DNA of 35,776 bases. It comes from a virus. The translations under genes and the position numbers were made by a program. The DNA is taken from the IMG/VR virus record IMGVR_UViG_3300025669_000117, positions 1 through 35,776 of that record, one strand, 5' to 3'. Below are positions 12,679 through 19,747 of the stretch, in pieces. The number at the start of each line of letters is the position of its first letter. Within the stretch, counting starts at the first letter, position 1. The notes under the pieces were generated by a model that was given only the letters and a program-made list of their open reading frames with translations, ran no database searches and was not told where the DNA came from.

Positions 12679-14405
12679 TGAAATATCAAAGTTCAAATAC
12701 TAAACTAATATATGATTTAGATTTTCCTAAAAATGGCAGGTATGTATGTCCCGAATGTGCTAATGGTAGGTCCAAAAAATCACAAAAGGATTTACAATAT
12801 TATGAGAATACAAAAACAGCATTTTGTTTTCATTGCGATGTAACATTATTTGAATACAGACAACACGAAAAAGTTGATTATATTATTCCTGAATGGAAAA
12901 ACATAACTAAATTAAGCGATAAAGCTGTGAAATGGTTTGCAAGTAGAATGATAAACCAAAAGACATTAAACAAATTAAAGGTTTATACAGATAATGAATT
13001 TATGCCTCAATTCAAAAAAGATACTGAAGTGATCTGTTTTCCTTATTTTATAAACGAAAAATTAATCAATATAAAATATAGGGGTGCAAAAAAATCATTT
13101 AAACTTGTTTCAGGGTCCGAACTAATATGGTATAACTTTGACGAAATACTAAACAATAAAGAAATTGTAATATGTGAGGGCGAAATGGATCTACTATCAT
13201 TTATTGAATGCGGAATAAATAATGTCATATCAGTACCAAATGGGGCAAATTTAAAACTTGAATTTTTAGACAGCTCAATACATCATTTTGATAAGATTGA
13301 AAAAATATACATCGCAAGTGATAATGATACAAAAGGTGTTGAATTAAGAGACGAACTAATAAGAAGATTTGGACCTGAAAAATGTTATATTGTAAACTTT
13401 AAACAATATAAAGATGCAAATGCTTATTTAATGAATGAGGGCGGACTTGAATTTCCAAACTTAATTAAAAATGCAAAGCCGGTCCCAATTTCTGGAGCCG
13501 TTAAAATAGATAGTATTTATTCCGAAATTACGGACCTATACGAAAACGGAGTAAAAGAAGGATGTAATATTGATTTTAATGAAATTGATAAATATTGTAC
13601 TTGGGAACTTGGCAGATTATGTATGGTTACAGGTCGCCCAAGTTCCGGGAAATCTGAATTTGTTGATTTTATAATATCAAAATTGAATTTAAAATACGGC
13701 TGGAAAGCCGCATATTTCACGCCTGAAAACTATCCTTTAAAATATCATTATGCAAAACTGCATGAGAAATTTAGTGGAAGTAAGTTCAAAAAGCAATTTG
13801 ATAAAACCAACTTTTTAAGCATTTACGAACATATAAAAAGCAATTTTTATTATATATTAGATGAAGACGATTTAACGCTTGACAGTATTTTAAGGACCGC
13901 AAAAAGCTATATAAAACAAAACGGAATTAAGATATTAGTAATTGATCCGTACAACGTAATGGAACATAATATTAAAAACGGAATAACTGAAACAAGATAC
14001 ATTGGTACATTTTTAGATAAACTGATAAAATTCACAAGATTTAACAATATACTGACTTTCTTAATTGCACACCCGACAAAATTAGATAAAGGGGAAATAC
14101 CAACATTGTATAATATTTCGGGGTCCGCACACTTTTATAACAAAACTGATTATGGATTTACGGTGAACAGACAGCAAAATAGTGATGGTTTAATGTCATC
14201 AGATATTGATATTTACTGGCAGAAAATCAAATTTAAACATTTAGGAGAGCAAGGCAAAAGCGAATTAAGATACAATTATAATAATGGCAGATTTGAAATA
14301 AGAGATACTATTGATACATGGGATAATTCAGACTGGTTAGTATCTGAAAAACTGCAAAAAGTTGAACAGTTTGAAAATAAAGTTAATGAGAATATCCCAT
14401 TTTAA
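12678..14405 (+). CDS. Primase-helicase (Twinkle/gp4-like)
   Basis: 575 residues. N-terminal zinc ribbon with C24, C27, C50 and C53; Toprim primase domain with E168 and D171 (VICEGEMD) and DND at 215-217; RecA/DnaB-type helicase with Walker A TGRPSSGKS (318-326) and Walker B ILVIDP (to 424). AHPTKLDKGEIPTLYNISGS and YGFTVNRQQ cover the later helicase motifs. One protein should unwind the fork and prime the lagging strand. TAATG overlap with the upstream gene shows translational coupling. No separate DNA polymerase gene is in the window, so host polymerase is likely used unless one lies outside it. Confidence 0.85.
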   Translation: MKYQSSNTKLIYDLDFPKNGRYVCPECANGRSKKSQKDLQYYENTKTAFCFHCDVTLFEYRQHEKVDYIIPEWKNITKLSDKAVKWFASRMINQKTLNKLKVYTDNEFMPQFKKDTEVICFPYFINEKLINIKYRGAKKSFKLVSGSELIWYNFDEILNNKEIVICEGEMDLLSFIECGINNVISVPNGANLKLEFLDSSIHHFDKIEKIYIASDNDTKGVELRDELIRRFGPEKCYIVNFKQYKDANAYLMNEGGLEFPNLIKNAKPVPISGAVKIDSIYSEITDLYENGVKEGCNIDFNEIDKYCTWELGRLCMVTGRPSSGKSEFVDFIISKLNLKYGWKAAYFTPENYPLKYHYAKLHEKFSGSKFKKQFDKTNFLSIYEHIKSNFYYILDEDDLTLDSILRTAKSYIKQNGIKILVIDPYNVMEHNIKNGITETRYIGTFLDKLIKFTRFNNILTFLIAHPTKLDKGEIPTLYNISGSAHFYNKTDYGFTVNRQQNSDGLMSSDIDIYWQKIKFKHLGEQGKSELRYNYNNGRFEIRDTIDTWDNSDWLVSEKLQKVEQFENKVNENIPF

Positions 14406-14437
14406 AGGTAAAAGTTTTAGAAATTAATATAAAAATT

Positions 14438-14899
14438 ATGAAAATATCATTTAATTTAAGATTGAGGTATAGTGAATGTGAGGACTGTATTAAAAAAATA
14501 CAAGAACTTGGTGGCGATGGCGGAATTGTTGCTGGCGATGGCGGAATTGTTGCTGGCGGTTCATATTATACAGGCACAGGAGAACAAATTGATAAACTAC
14601 TTACATACATGAGAGAAAAAGATTATAACATGGAAAGTATGTCAATCAATGAAAATCCAAAAGAGGCGACTCAAAGGCGTGTTGATGAATTAAAGAAAAT
14701 TGAAGTTATGAGCAAGAAAGTAACAGGAATGTTAAACGAAAAAGAAAAAGATGAAACAATCAAAGAAGCCCTAAAAGTTACATCTGAAATTTTAATGCGT
14801 ACATTTTTAGTATGTGAATTAAAGGCACATATAGAATGTGATGTAGTTGAAGAAAGGCTTGGGTTAAAGTTTAAATTAAAATTTGAACTACAAGATTAG
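14438..14899 (+). CDS. Hypothetical protein with duplicated Gly-rich heptapeptide (153 aa)
   Basis: N-terminal strand and CxxC (SECEDCIKKIQ), then an exact duplicate of GDGGIVA followed by GGSYYTGTGEQIDKLL, then a charged helical region (KKIEVMSKKVTGMLNEKEKD). The C-terminus is beta/alpha (LKAHIECDVVEERLGLKFKL). No family recognised. The perfect 21-bp DNA duplication (14513-14554) suggests recent slippage. Confidence 0.6.
   Translation: MKISFNLRLRYSECEDCIKKIQELGGDGGIVAGDGGIVAGGSYYTGTGEQIDKLLTYMREKDYNMESMSINENPKEATQRRVDELKKIEVMSKKVTGMLNEKEKDETIKEALKVTSEILMRTFLVCELKAHIECDVVEERLGLKFKLKFELQD
14513..14554 (+). repeat. Perfect 21-bp tandem duplication
   Basis: Units 14513-14533 and 14534-14554 are identical, each beginning GGCGATGGCGG; in-frame, adding seven residues. 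Confidence 0.85.
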
Positions 14900-14901
14900 C
14901 T

Positions 14902-15120
14902 ATGATCCAAACCCTAAAAACACTCGCACAAAAAGGCAACTTCACAAAAATAACTCTCGACAAAGATAGTTACATGGAGTTGAAAAAAGCAGGGCTAATA
15001 ATCAGAAGTCCGATATTGTTCAAAAATACAACGTTAAACGCTTTAACGATTGGAGATAAATCTTATCAAATAATCGTTAAATATTCGTATATTAAGGAAA
15101 TTTTTATTAAATTTGAGTAA
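14902..15120 (+). CDS. Hypothetical protein (72 aa)
   Basis: Starts 3 bases after the preceding stop and ends in a TAATG overlap. Mixed alpha/beta: TLKTLAQKGNFTKITLDKDS, then NTTLNALTIGDKSYQIIVKY. No motif recognised. Confidence 0.6.
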   Translation: MIQTLKTLAQKGNFTKITLDKDSYMELKKAGLIIRSPILFKNTTLNALTIGDKSYQIIVKYSYIKEIFIKFE

Positions 15121-15437
15121 TGGAAGCAAAAATCAAAACATTTAAGAAAAACAACAAATCAAGTTATGTACTTGTACTGTACGAAAACATGGCATTTGTA
15201 AGAATACTTGACGGCAACAAAAATCATATCTTTCGGGAAACTGAACGAGATGCAGAATTAAACGGCAACGATTTGAGTTTTATCACAAAATCCGGTCATA
15301 AAGTAATCTATGAAGATATTAAAACAATGAATTTAGAGCAGTCGGAATATGATAAATTTATTGAGATTTATCCTGAATATGCTGTGAAAATACAGAACTA
15401 TATTAATTGGTTTAAATTACAGAATAATGGAAGCTAA
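15120..15437 (+). CDS. Hypothetical protein (105 aa)
   Basis: TAATG start overlap. A beta-rich body (SYVLVLYENMAFVRILDGNK, NDLSFITKSGHKVIYEDIKT) followed by a helical end. No family recognised. It overlaps the coiled-coil gene by 11 bases. Confidence 0.6.
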   Translation: MEAKIKTFKKNNKSSYVLVLYENMAFVRILDGNKNHIFRETERDAELNGNDLSFITKSGHKVIYEDIKTMNLEQSEYDKFIEIYPEYAVKIQNYINWFKLQNNGS

Positions 15438-15759
15438 CCTAAAAAAACTAATATTAGACAACGAAAGTCAGGAAACTTTAATAAGAGTGTCCGCCGGAAT
15501 CGGATTTGACTACGGATTCACTAAAGGAGTGCAGGAAAAACTATACAAATTAATTCAAGAGAATTTGGAATTAAGGAATAAAATTACTAAATTTGAAAAT
15601 GAAACTGCAAAATTAAGGCGGTCAAATGTTGAATTGGAAGTTGATAAAGACAAAGCAGAGGCATTGAATTATTACTATAAGAAACGAGTTATCACAAATC
15701 GTGAATTTGAAAGGAAAATCAATCAGTTGAAAAATGAAATAAAAAAATTGAGCGAATGA
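15427..15759 (+). CDS. Coiled-coil protein (110 aa)
   Basis: After a short globular start (IRVSAGIGFDYGFTKGVQEK), residues about 40-108 are a Lys/Glu/Asn-rich coiled coil (YKLIQENLELRNKITKFENE, INQLKNEIKKLSE). It is the last gene before the cassette-like block, whose promoter begins 2 bases after its stop. Confidence 0.6.
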   Translation: MEANLKKLILDNESQETLIRVSAGIGFDYGFTKGVQEKLYKLIQENLELRNKITKFENETAKLRRSNVELEVDKDKAEALNYYYKKRVITNREFERKINQLKNEIKKLSE

Positions 15760-15760
15760 A

Positions 15761-15791
15761 TTGGAATTGATAATGATAATTTGTAAATTTG
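15761..15791 (+). promoter_or_regulatory. Promoter at the left end of the cassette-like block
   Basis: TTG at 15761-15763, 20 bp, TAAATTTG at 15784-15791. It precedes the attC-like site at 15804 and would read through the methyltransferase and the downstream small genes, the position held by Pc in integrons. Confidence 0.55.
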
Positions 15792-15803
15792 TAATTAAAT
15801 TGT

Positions 15804-15872
15804 TTACAACGTTAAATGTAAGGTTAAGCGATAGCGACCCCTTTTCGGGGTTAACTTTACATATTGTTAGCT
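15804..15872 (+). repeat. attC-like imperfect palindrome (site 2)
   Basis: TTACAAC (15804-15810); arms ATGTAAGGTTAA (15816-15827) and TTAACTTTACAT (15851-15862); CCCC/GGGG apical stem (15838-15841/15847-15850) with a 10-base one-sided bulge; GTTAGCT (15866-15872). The sequence after it, ACTGGTGCG, is shared with site 1. Confidence 0.55.
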
Positions 15873-15915
15873 GACTGGTGCGGATAATTTAGTACAAACT
15901 TTAATAAATGAACGA

Positions 15916-16944
15916 ATGATAGTAAAAGAAAAAATAGGGAGGGGTTTTTTTGATTTAATAAAAGGAGACACTTTAATTGAAAACGAGCATATAAAAGATG
16001 GTAGTGTTGATTTAATATTGACAGATTTACCTTATGGCAATATGAATACTGACGGAGGGCGAAAGATTGGTATAAATGGATGGGATTTTGCTATTGAGCC
16101 TGAAAAAGTTTATTCGATTGCAAACCGTATTTTAAGGAAAAACGGTAAAATGATATTGTTTAGCCAAGAACCTTACACAAGCCAAATGATAACTAAAGCA
16201 ATACCGAATATACCGTTTAGTTATAGAGTAACTTGGGAAAAGGATAATTTTGCTGTTGCTTTAGGCGCTAATGTAAACATGGTAAGTTTTACAGAGGATG
16301 TTTTAATATTTAGTAAAAGCAGTGAAGCAATAGCTCCACACGATTACGAACTAAAACACCCGCAAAGAGACTACTTTAAAAAAGTATTTGAATTTATTGG
16401 AGGAACTAAGAAGAGTATAATTGAAAAGATAGGACAAAAAGCAGACCATACTTTTAGATTTAATAGTACTCAATACGGCTTATGTACTGAAAAAACATAT
16501 TTAGAAATTATTAAAGTTTTCAATATAAATAAGATGCAAGGCTTTAAAGGCTTTGATGTTTTAAAAATAGAAAATGACAACTTTAAAAAAGGGGAAGAAG
16601 CCGAAAGATTAGATTATTTAGAAAAACACAACCAAAAATACCCAAGCACCTTTAATTTGTGGGAATGTAAGAAGTATAAAAGCAATATATTAAAATACAA
16701 AAAGGATTACACAGGACACCACCCAACACAAAAGCCTGTATTATTATTAGAAGATTTAATAAAGACTTTTAGTAATGAAGGTGATTTAGTTGTTGATTTA
16801 ACTGCTGGCAGTTTTTCAACAGGAGTTGCTTGTGTTCACACTAATAGAAACTTTATAGGTATTGAGCAAGATGATAAATATTATGAAATTGGTCAAACAA
16901 GAATAAACAACGCTAAAAATAATTTGTTTCACAGTGGAAAATAG
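15916..16944 (+). CDS. DNA methyltransferase, beta class (N6-adenine or N4-cytosine)
   Basis: 342 residues. Catalytic DLPY at 37-40, TQKP at 271-274 and SAM motif DLTAGSFS at 294-301; order as in beta-class enzymes. DLPY is seen in N6-adenine and some N4-cytosine enzymes. A large middle region (about 110-260) is presumably the target-recognition domain. It is unrelated in detail to the shorter enzyme at 4384. First gene of the cassette-like block, between site 2 and a promoter for an HNH stub. It probably protects phage DNA from restriction. Confidence 0.85.
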   Translation: MIVKEKIGRGFFDLIKGDTLIENEHIKDGSVDLILTDLPYGNMNTDGGRKIGINGWDFAIEPEKVYSIANRILRKNGKMILFSQEPYTSQMITKAIPNIPFSYRVTWEKDNFAVALGANVNMVSFTEDVLIFSKSSEAIAPHDYELKHPQRDYFKKVFEFIGGTKKSIIEKIGQKADHTFRFNSTQYGLCTEKTYLEIIKVFNINKMQGFKGFDVLKIENDNFKKGEEAERLDYLEKHNQKYPSTFNLWECKKYKSNILKYKKDYTGHHPTQKPVLLLEDLIKTFSNEGDLVVDLTAGSFSTGVACVHTNRNFIGIEQDDKYYEIGQTRINNAKNNLFHSGK

Positions 16945-16954
16945 AGTATATTTG
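16924..16954 (+). promoter_or_regulatory. Bacteroidota-type promoter driving an HNH stub
   Basis: TTG at 16924-16926, 20 bp, TATATTTG at 16947-16954; overlaps the end of the methyltransferase gene. Confidence 0.65.
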
Positions 16955-16956
16955 CA

Positions 16957-16972
16957 GTATAATCAATTATAC
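16957..16972. promoter_or_regulatory. Operator-like palindrome at the transcription start
   Basis: GTATAATCAATTATAC: 7-bp arms with a CA centre, 2 bases downstream of the -7 box. It would cover the start site and could bind a repressor or form a 5' hairpin. Confidence 0.45.
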
Positions 16973-16980
16973 AATAAGTT

Positions 16981-17039
16981 ATGCCAAGATTCTTAGATAG
17001 AACAGGAATGAAATACGGGAGATTAACGGAAAGTATATG
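16981..17039 (+). pseudogene. Truncated HNH/AP2-type endonuclease gene (19-aa stub)
   Basis: The encoded peptide MPRFLDRTGMKYGRLTESI matches the conserved beginning (DLTGxxFGRLTV) of phage HNH/AP2 homing endonucleases, then stops. The GRLT codons coincide with the left end of attC-like site 3 (17021 on), so the gene seems to have been interrupted or replaced by a cassette-type event. The promoter and leader at 16924-16980 are intact. Confidence 0.5.
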
Positions 17040-17148
17040 ATTTCGTGCCGATTTACATCACGAAACTACGATAACAGATAAAGTAAATAAAATAGTATAA
17101 ACTAACAACATAGCACAATAACGGCATGAATTATATATGGTGTTGTGT
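17021..17148 (+). repeat. attC-like imperfect palindrome (site 3)
   Basis: Left end ATTAAC (17022-17027); arms 17033-17050 and 17122-17138 pair with mismatches and an extrahelical base; 71-base loop; right end GTTGTGT (17142-17148). The arms closely match those of site 1, 10 kb away. It is followed by TTTTGAGCGATGG, also present after site 1 (near 7273). Confidence 0.5.
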
Positions 17149-17172
17149 GCTTTTAAAATTAAATTTTGAGCG

Positions 17173-17427
17173 ATGGACAAACAACTATTATTATTAGCAG
17201 CGAATATGCTTGAATTAGCAAGTGAACAATTTAGTAACCACGGATGCAATGATTTGAGCGGGGAAGCGGTGGCATTAGTTACCGATGATAAAAAACTTTG
17301 TGATGATGTTAGAAAATGGAATGGTGATGAAGAATGTGAATGGCCTGAAAAAGCTGATTGGATAGGTGACAGTAGTTTAATGCACTACCTTAGTGATAAG
17401 CTGAAAGAAGAAGCGGGAGGGCTTTAA
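17173..17427 (+). CDS. Small acidic protein, cassette-like (84 aa)
   Basis: Acidic, helical, Trp-containing: LLLLAANMLELASEQFSNHG, then WNGDEECEWPEKADWIGDSS and a helical end (LMHYLSDKLKEE). No family assigned. It lies alone between attC-like sites 3 and 4, and the preceding 13 bases are shared with the sequence after site 1, so the unit looks portable. Small, acidic, soluble proteins of this sort are frequent in mobile cassettes and may interfere with host or rival-phage functions; that is inference. Confidence 0.6.
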   Translation: MDKQLLLLAANMLELASEQFSNHGCNDLSGEAVALVTDDKKLCDDVRKWNGDEECEWPEKADWIGDSSLMHYLSDKLKEEAGGL

Positions 17428-17437
17428 TTTTTATTGC

Positions 17438-17533
17438 TTACAACGGTACTCAGCTATGAATAGTAGCCGTACCACAAATTTTGAAATATAGTATTAATCT
17501 TCATCGGCTATTATTTATGAGCTGATGTTATAA
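17438..17533 (+). repeat. attC-like imperfect palindrome (site 4, best example)
   Basis: TTACAAC (17438-17444) and GTTATAA (17527-17533) are complementary except for one wobble. Arms 17450-17469 and 17505-17525 pair over about 20 bp with an extra unpaired C and two G-T pairs; loop of 35 bases. It is 96 bp long, within the usual attC range. Confidence 0.6.
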
Positions 17534-17545
17534 ACTGAGAAAATT

Positions 17546-17779
17546 ATGAATGAGATTATTAGCTTTTTGAAAAGGAACGGATTCAAACGCATGGATGAAC
17601 CAAAGCATTATGCAAACGATAAATGTAGTGTTGTGATAGAAAATCACGAAGGTGTAACTAACTATTACTATGCAGTTGCAAATAACAATGGTGATGCAAT
17701 GTATAGCGGAGATGCAAATATTTACTGGCTTGCAGGTGTATTGCTTTGGTTTGGTTATATAGACCACTTAGTTAAATAA
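17546..17779 (+). CDS. Small protein, cassette-like (77 aa)
   Basis: Begins MNEIISFLKRNGFKRMDE, with a beta-rich middle (CSVVIENHEGVTNYYYAVAN) and a hydrophobic end (WLAGVLLWFGYIDHLVK). It resembles short phage/cassette proteins of unknown function. Bounded by site 4 and partial site 5, and its stop is followed by the common TTTTTATTG(Y)TTAYAACGG junction. Confidence 0.6.
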   Translation: MNEIISFLKRNGFKRMDEPKHYANDKCSVVIENHEGVTNYYYAVANNNGDAMYSGDANIYWLAGVLLWFGYIDHLVK

Positions 17780-17789
17780 TTTTTATTGT

Positions 17790-17835
17790 TTATAACGGCT
17801 ACGGCTATGTTGTCGTATTTTTACGGATTAACAAC
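17790..17835 (+). repeat. Partial attC-like site (site 5)
   Basis: TTATAACGG (17790-17798) followed by GGCTATG as in sites 4 and 6, then a short hairpin GTTGTCGTA/TACG...ACAAC (17809-17835). A right-hand GTTATAA is missing, so it looks truncated. Confidence 0.4.
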
Positions 17836-17849
17836 TAAAATTTATAAAA

Positions 17850-18152
17850 ATGGATTACGAGGAACAATTAGAAAAATGGTTTGAAAAATACGAAGAAGAA
17901 AACCTAAAATTTGAAGAACTAGAGAACAAACCTAACGAATGCCAACAAGTATCTGCTATTGTGTTTTTAGCCTCAAAACTTAAAGACAAGAAAGAAAGGT
18001 TCTTTTTACACGGTGAACACGACACGCTTTATGTAGGAGCCGGATTTGAAGCGTTTGAAGAGTTTACAGAAGAAGATGTGAAAATGGCTGTGTATCACGA
18101 TTTATTTATTTCTGATACTGATGGAGGCTTTCAAATGTATGCGAGTATGTAA
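17850..18152 (+). CDS. Acidic small protein, cassette-like (100 aa)
   Basis: N-terminal charged helix (MDYEEQLEKWFEKYEEENLK), then CQQVSAIVFLASKLKDKKER and a beta/acidic end (FFLHGEHDTLYVGAGFEAFE, DLFISDTDGGFQMYASM). No family assigned. Net charge is strongly negative, which suggests a protein- or DNA-mimicking role, for example in anti-restriction, but no known fold is recognised. Lies between partial sites 5 and 6. Confidence 0.6.
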   Translation: MDYEEQLEKWFEKYEEENLKFEELENKPNECQQVSAIVFLASKLKDKKERFFLHGEHDTLYVGAGFEAFEEFTEEDVKMAVYHDLFISDTDGGFQMYASM

Positions 18153-18156
18153 TTGC

Positions 18157-18180
18157 ATATAACGGATTGGCTATGAGTAG
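18157..18180 (+). repeat. Partial attC-like left end (site 6)
   Basis: ATATAACGG then TTGGCTATG, the same core as at 17438 and 17790 immediately after the preceding stop codon. No right arm is evident before the next gene. Confidence 0.35.
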
Positions 18181-18217
18181 TGCGAGTAAATAGATATAAA
18201 CTTTAAAATTAGAAACA

Positions 18218-18442
18218 ATGTTTAAAAAATATAACGAACAAGAGGGAAAAGAGCAAAGAGCATTACTTATAGGTGGTGTTATTGCAAGTGCGGAATTTAA
18301 GAAAATAATTACTGAGGCAGTAAAACAAGGTGTTGGTGAGGATTGGGGATATGATGGCGAGGATGAATACCCTTACGACACATTCGATGAAGATGTAGCA
18401 ACTGAAAGCGTGATAGAAGCACTAAAAAAGCATTTGCTATAA
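18218..18442 (+). CDS. Very acidic small protein, last gene of the block (74 aa)
   Basis: Helical N-terminus (EQEGKEQRALLIGGVIASAE, FKKIITEAVKQGVG) and a highly acidic centre (EDWGYDGEDEYPYDTFDEDV). No family assigned; DNA mimicry is possible from charge only. Its stop codon lies inside the TATAAC that begins the terminal 53-bp element, as is usual where cassette genes end in attC. Confidence 0.6.
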   Translation: MFKKYNEQEGKEQRALLIGGVIASAEFKKIITEAVKQGVGEDWGYDGEDEYPYDTFDEDVATESVIEALKKHLL

Positions 18443-18493
18443 CACTAAAATAAAAGCCGTTTCAATGGCATTTATTGACTGTTATAAATTGTT
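18438..18493 (+). repeat. 53-bp boundary element, copy 2 (compact attC-like hairpin)
   Basis: TATAAC (18438-18443) and GTTATA (18481-18486) are perfectly complementary and enclose AATAAAAGCC (18449-18458) / GGCATTTATT (18467-18476), with one mismatch. 18441-18493 is 51/53 identical to 7993-8045. Confidence 0.65.
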
Positions 18494-18532
18494 TTAAATG
18501 AAATGAAAAATTTGTAATTAAATCGAAAAGCT

Positions 18533-18955
18533 ATGATATACAACCTCGAAAATAAAAAAGAACAAAATCCATTTTTAGCAGATGTTGATAGGGTTCTGCT
18601 ATTAAAAAAAACCGTAGAGTTAAAAGATGTTGTATTAACTCGGTCAGAACAGCAAAATAAAGCAAGATGGCTATATTTAACAATGATTGCAGAAATACTA
18701 AACGAAAGAGGCGAAACATTCAATCCAAAAGGCATGACAATAGACGTGCCGTTTACAAAAGATAATCTTTATTGGATATATTGGCAAAGTTTAAGAAATA
18801 ATATGTTTCCTAACAAAAAAGAACAATTAAACACAAAGGAATTTACAAATTTGGTTGAAATGGCACAAATGCTGTTTGCAAAAATATTCAGCATAGATAT
18901 TGAGTTTCCCCACAATGCTTTTAAAGGAATTGAAGATGAAAAAAATATAAAATAG
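18533..18955 (+). CDS. Conserved phage hypothetical (140 aa)
   Basis: Central motif LTRSEQQNKARWLYLTMIAE followed by ILNERGETFNPKGM resembles a phage family that starts with RTxxQNxAxxxxxxxIAExLN; some relatives are near NinB-type recombination genes, but I cannot confirm that here. C-terminus is helical and Met/Phe-rich. First gene after the cassette-like block. Confidence 0.6.
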   Translation: MIYNLENKKEQNPFLADVDRVLLLKKTVELKDVVLTRSEQQNKARWLYLTMIAEILNERGETFNPKGMTIDVPFTKDNLYWIYWQSLRNNMFPNKKEQLNTKEFTNLVEMAQMLFAKIFSIDIEFPHNAFKGIEDEKNIK

Positions 18956-18978
18956 TATTAACGATTAAAAATTGAATT

Positions 18979-19155
18979 ATGAACAAAATATATTTCAGAA
19001 TTGATAATGATGGCATTTGTCGGGACGAATGCAAAGTAAAAAGCTGTATGATAGGTTCTGTAAAATGTCAAGAATGTGAGCATTTGGCTTCACACAATAT
19101 GGATGAAAATTGGGTTAAGTGCAATATGTTCTATGAAGTTAAAGATGATGATTAA
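18979..19155 (+). CDS. Small Cys-rich metal-binding protein (58 aa)
   Basis: Six Cys: C14, C18, C23, C30, C33 and C48 (DGICRDECKVKSC, VKCQECEHL, WVKCNMF), giving at least one zinc-ribbon-like site. Starts after an A/T-rich leader at 18979. No family recognised; similar Cys-rich mini-proteins occur at 2446 and 2926. Confidence 0.6.
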   Translation: MNKIYFRIDNDGICRDECKVKSCMIGSVKCQECEHLASHNMDENWVKCNMFYEVKDDD

Positions 19156-19193
19156 ATGAAAACCCAAAAACTAAAAAATAAACTAATACTGAA

Positions 19194-19493
19194 ATGAACT
19201 ATTATTACACATCAAGCGGAGAAAGACTAAAAAAATCAGTTGTAGATCGTCGTATAAGGTCTGCAAAAAAGCAAAAACTATTCAATCAAATTGAGGAATT
19301 TGGATATAATTTTTGTGAGGTTTGCAAAAAGAGTTCGGGTGTAATACTGGATTGTTCGCATGATATTAGTGTTAAGAAGTGCCAAGAGGAACGAAAAACA
19401 GAACTTGCCTGGAGTGTTGAAAATATTACTATTCGTTGCAGATTGTGTCATCAAAAAAAAGATGGGTTGGATTTAAAATTTAAAAATAATTGA
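19194..19493 (+). CDS. HNH-type nuclease (99 aa)
   Basis: HNH zinc core: CEVCKKSSGVILDCSHDIS near residues 41-59 and CRLCHQKKDGLD near 81-92. The DCSH motif replaces the usual His-His. The basic N-terminus (KKSVVDRRIRSAKKQK) probably binds DNA. This type accompanies phage recombination genes (NinG/Rap-like) more than homing elements, but the length is small. A 13-codon ORF (19156-19197) overlaps its start and may couple translation. Confidence 0.7.
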   Translation: MNYYYTSSGERLKKSVVDRRIRSAKKQKLFNQIEEFGYNFCEVCKKSSGVILDCSHDISVKKCQEERKTELAWSVENITIRCRLCHQKKDGLDLKFKNN

Positions 19494-19501
19494 ATATATT
19501 T

Positions 19502-19530
19502 TTGTAATTAATAAAATTATTGTATCTTTG
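19502..19530 (+). promoter_or_regulatory. Bacteroidota-type promoter
   Basis: TTG at 19502-19504, 18 bp, TATCTTTG at 19523-19530; ends 4 bases before the ATG at 19535, so the mRNA would be leaderless or nearly so. Confidence 0.6.
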
Positions 19531-19534
19531 TGAA

Positions 19535-19747
19535 ATGGCAATTATCAGCAAACACATAAAAGAAAACGTCAAATACAATGATATTATTGAAAAGGAAAAC
19601 CTTTATGCCATGCCAAAAGTTAAGAAATCAACCAAAATTAAACTATTTGGATTGACTATTTGGAAAACAACAATTGACAGCACTGTAAAATCAAAGCATA
19701 TATTTTTTAATCAATCTGAAAAATCAATTGGATTTAGTAGTAAATAA
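19535..19747 (+). CDS. Hypothetical basic protein (70 aa)
   Basis: I use the ATG at 19535; an in-frame TTG at 19520 lies upstream of the -7 box. The protein is Lys-rich (MAIISKHIKENVKYNDIIEK, KVKKSTKIKLFGLTIWKTTI). No family recognised. Its end overlaps the DnaA-like gene by 20 bases. Confidence 0.5.
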   Translation: MAIISKHIKENVKYNDIIEKENLYAMPKVKKSTKIKLFGLTIWKTTIDSTVKSKHIFFNQSEKSIGFSSK

